In this document: piece by piece, positions 17,153-22,367 of the stretch | Layout: each line of letters opens with the position of its first letter | Numbering within the stretch: the first letter of the stretch is position 1 | NCBI GenBank assembly: GCA_002439605.1 | Contig: DJOI01000021.1 | Span: 32,571-54,937, forward strand | DNA length: 22,367 nucleotides | Origin: Candidatus Segatella mututuai | GTDB taxonomy: Bacteria; Bacteroidota; Bacteroidia; Bacteroidales; Bacteroidaceae | Reading direction: 5' to 3' | Translations under genes and position numbers: made by a program | Notes under the pieces: model-generated | Seen by the model: only the letters and a program-made list of their open reading frames with translations | Told to the model about the DNA's origin: nothing | The model's database searches: none

Positions 17153-17246
17153 GTATGCGGAACCGCATGTACGGTGGTGTGAGAGGTTGGTAAATGCGAA
17201 AGTAGGAGATAAGCACCTATGATTAGTGTTTACCTCATACTCGATG
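17147..17246 (+). mobile_element. 3' tail of a group II intron (domains V and VI), truncated
   Basis: CCGTATGCGG-AA-CCGCATGTACGG (17151-17174) has the shape of domain V, with paired arms and a two-base bulge (TG) on the 3' side. GTGTGAGAGGTTGG then leads into a domain VI-like stem (GGTAAA 17189-17194 with TTTACC 17229-17234), ending in ATACTCGAT. These phrases are what I recall from the 3' ends of bacterial group II introns. No reverse transcriptase gene or 5' domains are present, so it cannot splice or move. The 5' side was lost at the junction with the ATPase scrap. Confidence 0.65.
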
Positions 17247-17267
17247 GTTTGCGGTATAAGATAATTG

Positions 17268-18560
17268 TTAGTCTTTTAGGCAAGCCAATGGAATGACTTT
17301 TACTCCATCAGGACGAGTGTATGCCATACTGCCACCTGTGAGAATAATAAGTAAGTCTGGCTCACGAAGCGGAACTTGCTTTTCAGTTTTGTTGTGTTCT
17401 TGCACCAATCGTTTTATCTCCAAAAGATGCTTTGAACCGTCTTCGATGTCACGACTGCCCAATTTGCACTCAATGAGAGCGTAGCGTCCATCGTCAAGGT
17501 GAAGAACAAGGTCAGCTTCCAATCCATAACGATCACGATAATAAGACAGATGGTTACCAAAGCCTGGTGTATAAGCACGAAGGTCACGAGCGCACATCTG
17601 TTCAAAGATAAAGCCAAAGGTTTTAAGTTGAGTTTCTAAACCCTCTGCGTTTAAACCCATAGCAGCTACTGCGATGGAGGGGTCTGAGAAACCTCTCTTC
17701 GGCATACTACGGATAGCGGTTTTGCTTCTGATTGCAGGACACCAAGCATCAATATCTTGAATAACAAAAAGTTTTTCTAAGGCACAAATGTAATCGTCAA
17801 ATGTGTCTTGGGAAATAGTGAGGTCTCCCGAAGATGTAACATCTGCAAGGATGTTAGTCTTTTTTGCTATTGTACTGATATTGCGAGCATACGAACGTAG
17901 TATTTGCTTGGCGATTTTTGAATTGCGTTGCTTCTTGTCAATAGATGAAAGATCTATTTCGCATACACTATTTACATAGTCTCTTGCTATTAAAGTTTGT
18001 GACTTCTCTGGCATTTGCAGAGTTACAGGCCATCCGCCACGACAAGCCGCTCTGATAAGTTCGGGGATGTTCAACTTGCTAGTTGCGCCATCAATGTCAT
18101 AATTAGGATTGTCAAACAGTTGGTTTAAGGAAACTTCTCCTGTCGATTCTTGGGATTCCCATAGGCTCATAGGGTACATCTTCATGCGAGAAATTCGCCC
18201 TGTACCTGAATGAAATATATTGTTCTTGTCAACAGTGTTACTACCAGTAAGTATGTATTGACCTGGTGCTCCGCCAGATTTATCCACGGCGATGCGTACT
18301 GCGTCCCAAAGAGTTGGTGCGTCTTGCCATTCGTCTATCAAGCGAGGTTGCTTGCCTTTTAATAATAATGAAGGCATAGTTGCTGCTGTTGCGAGATTTT
18401 CTTCTCTCCTGTCTGGATCCTGCAATTGTAGGACACTTTGAGCTTGTTGTTGGGCTGTTGTTGTCTTGCCAGTCCACTTTGGCCCTTCAATTAGTATTGC
18501 TCCAAAAGCTTTTAGTCTTTCTTTTAGAACTTTGTCAGCTATTCTTTGTAGATACTTCAT
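17268..18560 (-). CDS. ATP-binding protein, AAA_14/DUF4143 type (ATPase 1)
   Basis: The 430-residue protein has a P-loop domain followed by a nuclease-like C-terminal domain. Walker A is GPKWTGKT (26-33), Walker B is RLIDEWQDA (Asp76-Glu77), and YILTGSN (102-108) is the sensor-like strand typical of the family. The DUF4143 part from about 190 ends in a PD-(D/E)XK-like core, GLEADLVLHLDDGRYALIECK, with Asp350, Glu364 and Lys366 in place. The biochemical role of this family is not established, and it is abundant in Bacteroidota. The gene has a consensus promoter with three direct repeats behind it. It sits between the two scraps of another ATPase and appears to have replaced that gene's middle. 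No 77-bp element lies at its own 3' end. The group II intron tail is there instead. Confidence 0.88.
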   Translation of the reverse strand: MKYLQRIADKVLKERLKAFGAILIEGPKWTGKTTTAQQQAQSVLQLQDPDRREENLATAATMPSLLLKGKQPRLIDEWQDAPTLWDAVRIAVDKSGGAPGQYILTGSNTVDKNNIFHSGTGRISRMKMYPMSLWESQESTGEVSLNQLFDNPNYDIDGATSKLNIPELIRAACRGGWPVTLQMPEKSQTLIARDYVNSVCEIDLSSIDKKQRNSKIAKQILRSYARNISTIAKKTNILADVTSSGDLTISQDTFDDYICALEKLFVIQDIDAWCPAIRSKTAIRSMPKRGFSDPSIAVAAMGLNAEGLETQLKTFGFIFEQMCARDLRAYTPGFGNHLSYYRDRYGLEADLVLHLDDGRYALIECKLGSRDIEDGSKHLLEIKRLVQEHNKTEKQVPLREPDLLIILTGGSMAYTRPDGVKVIPLACLKD

Positions 18561-18579
18561 ATTGCTGATGTTTTGTTTG

Positions 18580-18611
18580 CAAAGTTACACTTTTTCCTTT
18601 AAAACTCCAAA
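18580..18611 (-). promoter_or_regulatory. Promoter of ATPase 1
   Basis: On the minus strand, TTTG (18611-18608) and TAACTTTG (18587-18580) are 20 bp apart, a perfect consensus. The start codon is 20 bp past the -7 box, so the leader is very short. Confidence 0.78.
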
Positions 18612-18614
18612 TAG

Positions 18615-18683
18615 ATCGGTGTTTTTGTGGCAAACCAATCGGTGTTTTTGTGGCATTTCGGTCGGTGTTTTTGTGGTAAATCA
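18615..18683. repeat. Three 23-bp direct repeats upstream of the ATPase 1 promoter
   Basis: Units begin at 18615, 18638 and 18661. Each has the core TCGGTGTTTTTGTGG, followed by seven variable bases. The period of 23 bp is about two helical turns. The array starts four bases upstream of the -33 element, as activator or repressor site arrays do. The third unit runs into TGTGGTAAATCACA. Confidence 0.85.
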
Positions 18684-18783
18684 CACTTTTGACGAGTATA
18701 GAGGGTAAGAAAATAAGATATGAATGTATATCCCAAAATACCCTTCACCCACCTTTCACCACCCATCACCCTGTCGTTTCTTG
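18672..18783. repeat. Upstream module shared with ATPase 3 (shorter copy)
   Basis: It starts with TGTGGTAAATCACACTTTTG, continues through an AT-rich part, and ends in a TTCACCC-rich block and CACCCTGTCGTTTCTTG. The same order occurs at 21916-22097 upstream of the third ATPase. Relative to that copy, about 70 bp between TTCACCC-like repeats are missing here. Confidence 0.75.
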
Positions 18784-18925
18784 ATCCAGTTCGTAGGGCA
18801 TTTGCTTCTTTTCATTTCATGGAGTTGGAGCTACAAGTAGGAAATGGCGTAGTTGATTTTTTAGATTGTTCTTTTCGTTGGCTTCATCGACAGGTGACAA
18901 TCCTGCATGTCGGAAAGTGATCTTT
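18784..18925. other. Unassigned sequence between ATPase remnants
   Basis: No gene is recognisable. A short plus-strand frame crossing it (18720-18920) begins inside the repeat module and has no family features. GACAGG and CCTG...GTC can form a small hairpin at about 18889-18911. This segment adjoins the point where the N-terminal ATPase scrap loses homology, so it may belong to the inserted DNA. Confidence 0.35.
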
Positions 18926-18996
18926 CTCTGCTTTGTTGCTATTGTAAAGCTCTAACAATTCTCCTGATTCTTTTTCCTTCCTATTAAATTGTCCAT
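18926..18996 (-). pseudogene. N-terminal scrap of an Arch-type ATPase
   Basis: From ATG (18996-18994) the minus strand reads MDNLIGRKKNQE. After a one-base frameshift it continues ELLELYNSNKAE. This matches the N-terminus I recall for ATPase_2/DUF234-like proteins of Bacteroidota, where the next residues lead directly into the Walker A loop. Here the homology ends at about 18926 before the Walker motif. A promoter-like sequence inside an inverted repeat (19005-19052) precedes it. Together with the C-terminal scrap at 17096-17152 it frames ATPase 1. Identification rests on memory of family sequences. Confidence 0.55.
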
Positions 18997-19004
18997 AATG
19001 TTGC

Positions 19005-19052
19005 TTTATTTGTCCGCAAAGAAACAAAAAGATGCAATAGCGGACAAATAAA
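19005..19052. promoter_or_regulatory. Inverted repeat bracketing the promoter of the lost ATPase
   Basis: TTTATTTGTCCGC (19005-19017) and GCGGACAAATAAA (19040-19052) are perfect 13-bp inverted repeats with 22 bp between them. On the minus strand, TTTG (19048-19045) and TTTCTTTG (19024-19017) are 20 bp apart, a promoter with one mismatch. One arm therefore covers -33 and the other covers the start of transcription, as expected for a repressor site or a 5'-end hairpin. Confidence 0.55.
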
Positions 19053-19111
19053 AGATTGTTTTTGACTTTTTGTTACAAATGGATCTAACTTTTGAAACAT
19101 TTTTAATCAAT

Positions 19112-19188
19112 GATATAGGAGTGCCATGAGTGGCATTTTCTATAAATCTCTCGGGGAGAGGTGGGCTGTGAAGCTCGCCTCTCCTTTT
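19112..19188 (+). repeat. 77-bp structured element, copy 2 (terminator-like)
   Basis: It is identical to copy 3 across 77 bp and carries the same two hairpins and T-run. The first stem has G-T instead of A-T (GTGCCA/TGGCAT), which keeps pairing only in plus-strand RNA. It lies 7 bp beyond the stop of ATPase 2 and is antisense to it. The left flank (TTTTAATCAATG) resembles the left flank of copy 3. Confidence 0.92.
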
Positions 19189-19195
19189 TAGATAT

Positions 19196-20464
19196 CTAAT
19201 CATTTGAGGCCTTTTCTATGCTTTTCTTATCCAATAAGAAGTCGAATAAACTCATTGTGATGACCCCGTCTTCATCTATTTTTTTCTTGATGTCATCTTT
19301 GACGATAATTATCTTTCGAAAGCTATCGTCTATTTTGGTAAGCGAACGTCGTTCTTGCTTTTCTTTTTCTTCATTAGGCATATTAAATGCTGATTGAATG
19401 TAAACTCGATCCGCACCATTGTTCACCACAAAATCTACCTCTAAGTTGCTACGCTTGCTCTTTCCGTTATCGTCTTTGCTCCAACATTCAACCATTCCCA
19501 CATCTACTAAGTAGCCCCTTAATCTCAGTTCGTTATAGATGATATTCTCCATGATGTGAGTTTCTTCTTGTTGGCGGAAGTTCAATGCGATGTTTCTCAA
19601 ACCGAGATCGCAAAAATAGAATTTGGTCTCTGTTCCGATATATTTACGTCCTTTTACATCATATCTCAATGCTTCTTCAATAAGATAAGCATCTTGAATA
19701 TCTTTAATATATTCTGTGATGGTCTTGTCTGCAATTTTGATTTGGCTCACAGACTGAAAAGTATTACTGATTCGTTTTGGATTGGTGGATGAACCTATAA
19801 TAGAAGCTAATATTTGTAGCAGCTGATGCAATCCTTCTGGATTACGAATGCCATTCCTATCAACAATATCCCGAAAATAGGTAACATCATATATTTCCTT
19901 TAGGTATGTACGTTTCGTTGCCTCGGAGTCTAACGACAAAATTTGGGGAAGTCCCCCGAAGGTATAATAATCTTTCCAGGCTAAAGAACGCTCTCCGCCC
20001 ACTGTATTATAATATTCGGAAAAAGATAAAGGCCAGATTCTAATTTCTTGACCTCTTCCCCTAAACTCAGTAACTACATCTTTTGAGAGGAATCTTGAGT
20101 TTGAACCAGAGACATATATTTCTGTGTTAGGAGTATGCATTAAACTTAATAGTACACTAATGAAGTCATCTACTAATTGAATTTCGTCGAGAATAATATA
20201 GTTCGTTTTGCCATCTTGTTGTATATGCTCATCAATGTAATCAAGCAAAGAGTCAGGATTACATAGTTTTCTATTACGTCTATCATCTAATGATAACTCC
20301 AGCAAATGGGTTTGCTCAATTCCATTAGACAATAAGTAGTCATGAAAGATGCGAAAAAGCAAAAAAGATTTGCCACATCTTCTACCACCAGTTATGATTT
20401 TTACGAGACCATTGCCTTGCCCCTTTATCAATTTCTCTAAATATGCTTCTCTATTTATTATCAT
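19196..20464 (-). CDS. ATP-binding protein, AAA_14/DUF4143 type (ATPase 2)
   Basis: This is a 422-residue P-loop protein. Walker A is GGRRCGKS (26-33), Walker B is YIILDEIQLVDDF (Asp93-Glu94), followed by a YVSGSN strand and the EFRGRGQEIRIWPLSFSEY block typical of the family. The C-terminal domain keeps the EVDFVV strand of the nuclease-like fold. Where ATPase 1 has IECK, this protein reads YIQSA, so the Glu and Lys of a PD-(D/E)XK site are missing and the domain is probably not a nuclease. It is clearly related to ATPase 3 (similar N-terminal layout, same domain order, nearly the same length) and more distant from ATPase 1. The function is unknown. It has its own consensus promoter and the 77-bp element at its 3' end. 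Confidence 0.88.
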   Translation of the reverse strand: MIINREAYLEKLIKGQGNGLVKIITGGRRCGKSFLLFRIFHDYLLSNGIEQTHLLELSLDDRRNRKLCNPDSLLDYIDEHIQQDGKTNYIILDEIQLVDDFISVLLSLMHTPNTEIYVSGSNSRFLSKDVVTEFRGRGQEIRIWPLSFSEYYNTVGGERSLAWKDYYTFGGLPQILSLDSEATKRTYLKEIYDVTYFRDIVDRNGIRNPEGLHQLLQILASIIGSSTNPKRISNTFQSVSQIKIADKTITEYIKDIQDAYLIEEALRYDVKGRKYIGTETKFYFCDLGLRNIALNFRQQEETHIMENIIYNELRLRGYLVDVGMVECWSKDDNGKSKRSNLEVDFVVNNGADRVYIQSAFNMPNEEKEKQERRSLTKIDDSFRKIIIVKDDIKKKIDEDGVITMSLFDFLLDKKSIEKASND

Positions 20465-20504
20465 ATTATACCGAATATTTGTGGTTAGACACAGATTTTC
20501 GGCG

Positions 20505-20536
20505 CAAAGATAGCACTTTTTCTTAATATTAGCAAA
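20505..20536 (-). promoter_or_regulatory. Promoter of ATPase 2
   Basis: On the minus strand, TTTG (20536-20533) and TATCTTTG (20512-20505) are 20 bp apart, a perfect match. The leader of about 35 nt includes TTTGTGGTTAGACACA (on the plus strand, from about 20479), loosely similar to the TGTGRTAAATCACA motif near the other two ATPases. Confidence 0.78.
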
Positions 20537-20562
20537 AAATGAGGCATTTATTTTTTATCAAC

Positions 20563-20639
20563 GATATAGGAGTGCCATGAGTGGCATTTTCTATAAATCT
20601 CTCGGGGAGAGGTGGGCTGTGAAGCTCGCCTCTCCTTTT
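20563..20639 (+). repeat. 77-bp structured element, copy 3 (terminator-like)
   Basis: It is the same 77 bp as copy 2. It lies 5 bp beyond the stop of ATPase 3, antisense to it, and 26 bp behind the -33 box of the divergently placed ATPase 2 promoter. Any plus-strand transcript leaving that intergenic region would end here before running antisense into ATPase 3. Confidence 0.92.
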
Positions 20640-20644
20640 CTTAT

Positions 20645-21900
20645 TTATAGGTTCAAACTATTTGGATTCATCAAGAAGTCATAAATGTTCATAATCAGGA
20701 TGCCTTCCTCGTTCTGGTAGGTCGGAGTGGGCGTTCCTACTATGACGATTTTCTTGAAGCTGTCTTTAATGCGCAAGAGAGAGTTGAACTCTTGTTTCAT
20801 TTTGTCTTCTGTTGGCAAGGCATAGGCAGATTGTATGTAGCATCTCTTATAGCCCAGATTGCAAACGAAATCGACTTTTAGTGTACTGCGTTGCCGTTTA
20901 CCGTCTTCTCCAATCGTAAAAATTGGTATTTGCCCAACATCAACAGAATAGCCTCTAAGGCGCAATTCATTGTATATAGCGTTTTCCAAGAGATGTGTGA
21001 ATTCTGTCTGGCGAAAATTCAGTCTGGCGTTACGTAATCCTAAGTCTGTGAAGTAATATTTTGATGGTGTGTCAATGTATTTCTTGCCTTTGATGTCAAA
21101 TCTGATGGATTTCTCAATGATAAAAGCATCTTGCATCAAGTATAGATAGCTCTTGATGGTATCTTTTGTCAGACTGCTTTGTTTGACAGATTTGAAACTA
21201 TTTTCCAACTTTGTAGGATTGGTTAGGCTGCCAATATTTGAGGCGACCAAACTGATTAGCTCTTCTAAATCGTCATCTTTTTTTATTTCATATCGTTCCT
21301 TGATGTCACGGATATAGGTATGAGTAAAAAGGTTCTTCAGGTACTCTACTTTTCGCTCAGGCTCATCCATCGTGGCCACTTGTGGAAGTCCACCATAGGT
21401 GAGATATTCATTCAGCAAATCTTCACGATTACCTTCTTTTGCAGACATAAACTCTTGAAAGCTTAAAGGTGTGATATGTATTTCGTCGCCACGTCCTCTG
21501 AACTCTGTAATTACATCTTTAGAAAGGAATTTTGCATTGCTACCTGTTACATAAACGTCTGCATTCGTGATTTTGAGATAACTATTGAGCACATCCTCAA
21601 ACTCTGCCACCAACTGTACTTCGTCAAGGAGGATGTAATATTGTTGAGAGTCTGTCATCCTTGAATCTATATAATTCAACAAAGCATCAGGATTTTTCTT
21701 AGAGCAGCATTACGGCGGTCTTCCATATCAACCTTGATAATATGCTGTTCATCTACTCCTTGTTCTAAGAGATAGTTATGAAACAAGGTAAAGAGGAGGT
21801 ATGATTTGCCACATCGGCGCATTCCTGTAATAACTTTTATCATGCCATTTCTTTTGCGGGCAATGATTCTGTTTAAGTGAATATTACGTTTTATCTCCAT
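20645..21900 (-). pseudogene. ATP-binding protein, AAA_14/DUF4143 type (ATPase 3), frameshifted
   Basis: Two overlapping frames together make one protein of about 418 residues. The N-terminal part (from ATG 21900) carries Walker A GMRRCGKS (26-33) and runs to DRRNAALRK. It then leaves frame at a run of five A on the minus strand (plus-strand T at 21693-21697). One more A gives NPDALLNYIDSRM, aligning with NPDSLLDYIDEHI of ATPase 2. The C-terminal frame holds Walker B YYILLDEVQLVAEF, YVTGSN, EFRGRGDEIHITPLSFQEF and VDFVCNLGYKRCYIQSA. As in ATPase 2, the nuclease-like Glu and Lys are absent. The rest is undamaged, so the mutation is recent, compensated by slippage, or an assembly error. An internal ATG (near 21682) could still give a product without Walker A. 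Confidence 0.85.
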
Positions 21901-21915
21901 GTTATTCGATTTTTT

Positions 21916-22097
21916 TGTGATAAATCACACTTTTGACGAATACAGAGGCAAAAAAATATGATGTTGAGGAATGTCTAAAATACCTTTCACCCTTCACCTT
22001 TTGCCCTGAAATGCCGATAAACAGGGCGTTTTGGCGGGTAAATGGTTTCATTAGCCCTTCACCCACCCTTCACCACCCATCACCCTGTCGTTTCTTG
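21916..22097. repeat. Upstream module of ATPase 3 (longer copy)
   Basis: It begins with TGTGATAAATCACACTTTTG (perfect palindrome TGTGAT-AA-ATCACA at 21916-21929). It then has an AT-rich part, TTCACCC-type repeats, a hairpin GCCCTG...CAGGGC (22003-22027), a second TTCACCC block, and ends CACCCTGTCGTTTCTTG. The same ends occur at 18672-18783. It abuts the 3' end of the next ATPase gene, stopping about 12 bp from its stop codon. Confidence 0.75.
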
Positions 22098-22109
22098 CAT
22101 ACTAGGTGA

Positions 22110-22367
22110 TTATTTGAACAAGTCTTTCATTGTTACTTGGCAATGTATATCATCAGAATATCCGCCTGAGGTTAAACCATAAGTTGTAATCATTGTAACA
22201 AGTATCGATTTTGCAATTCCAGTTTCTCTGATAAATGTAGCTTTTCTGTTCCGCAATCTCATGTCTTCTTCCTCTGTCAAAGTATAAGGAGCATTTGTAT
22301 ATTTCATTTCGCAAAGATTGATGGTTTGGTCGTTACGATCTATCAGCAAGTCTATTTGCACTCCTTT
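22110..22367 (-). CDS. C-terminal part of an Arch-type ATPase with nuclease-like domain (ATPase 4, runs off the window)
   Basis: The frame is open to the window edge (reading KGVQIDLLIDRND at the break), so the gene continues to the right. The GTG at 22361 is an internal codon, not a start. Residues KGVQIDLLIDRNDQTINLCE followed by MKY show a PD-(D/E)XK-like core with Asp and an intact Glu-x-Lys (EMK). The end GGYSDDIHCQVTMKDLFK is shared with the scrap at 17096-17152. This C-terminus is what I know from ATPase_2/DUF234-like proteins of Bacteroidota, a different branch from ATPases 1-3. No 77-bp element lies beyond its stop. The upstream module of ATPase 3 is there instead. Confidence 0.8.
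   Translation of the reverse strand, partial: KGVQIDLLIDRNDQTINLCEMKYTNAPYTLTEEEDMRLRNRKATFIRETGIAKSILVTMITTYGLTSGGYSDDIHCQVTMKDLFK

Noticed and set aside
18615..18683. CRISPR array
   Set aside because: The three 23-bp units are head to tail with only about seven variable bases between cores, no spacers of constant length, and no cas genes nearby.
18720..18920. 66-codon plus-strand frame between ATPases
   Set aside because: It starts inside the repeat module and crosses the junction of rearranged DNA, so it is a chance frame.
17014..20639. Integron attC sites for the 77-bp elements
   Set aside because: The elements lack the paired RYYYAAC/GTTRRRY core sites, end in a T-run like a terminator, and no integron integrase is present in the window.

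Overview
The window looks like a chromosomal segment of a Bacteroidota bacterium, most likely Prevotellaceae (Prevotella/Segatella type). The reasons are: repeated matches to the Bacteroidota promoter (TTTG, about 20 bp, TAnnTTTG) upstream of both tRNA genes and most operons, a fused SecDF, a SusC/SusD pair, a KduI/KduD pair, and an expanded set of AAA_14/DUF4143 ATPases. Species assignment is inference.

Left part (1-11500), ordinary housekeeping content. It holds the 3' end of an unidentified gene, tRNA-Gln(TTG) with a clear promoter and terminator, kduI-kduD (uronate breakdown), a convergent HU gene, a rhomboid protease followed by a membrane-anchored endonuclease/exonuclease/phosphatase (EEP) protein, secDF, tRNA-Arg(CCT) on the minus strand, a second (secreted) EEP protein, a small outer-membrane beta-barrel protein, and fabI on the minus strand.

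Middle (11500-17000). A 0.9 kb gap contains a 22-bp minisatellite, competing hairpins and a very good promoter, followed by a susC/susD pair. The susC signal-peptide region contains a run of seven G. As sequenced, the proper ATG reads into a stop directly after the run. One extra G restores a complete 991-residue SusC with a normal signal peptide. This looks like a phase-variable (currently OFF) transporter, or else a frameshift or assembly error.

Right part (17000-22367), a cluster of minus-strand P-loop ATPases with nuclease-like C-termini. It contains an intact DUF4143 ATPase (17268-18560), an intact second one (19196-20464), a frameshifted third (20645-21900), the C-terminal end of a fourth of another family (from 22110), and two separated scraps of a fifth (17096-17152 and 18926-18996) whose middle has been replaced by the first ATPase and the 3' tail of a group II intron. 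A 77-bp element that folds as two hairpins plus a T-run occurs three times, nearly identical, each 5-7 bp beyond the stop codon of a different ATPase gene and always in antisense orientation. Upstream regions also share repeats (TGTGRTAAATCACA and a TTCACCC-rich block). The arrangement suggests ATPase cassettes that share flanking sequences and insert into, delete and overwrite one another. This cassette array and the poly-G susC switch are the two most unusual things in the window.
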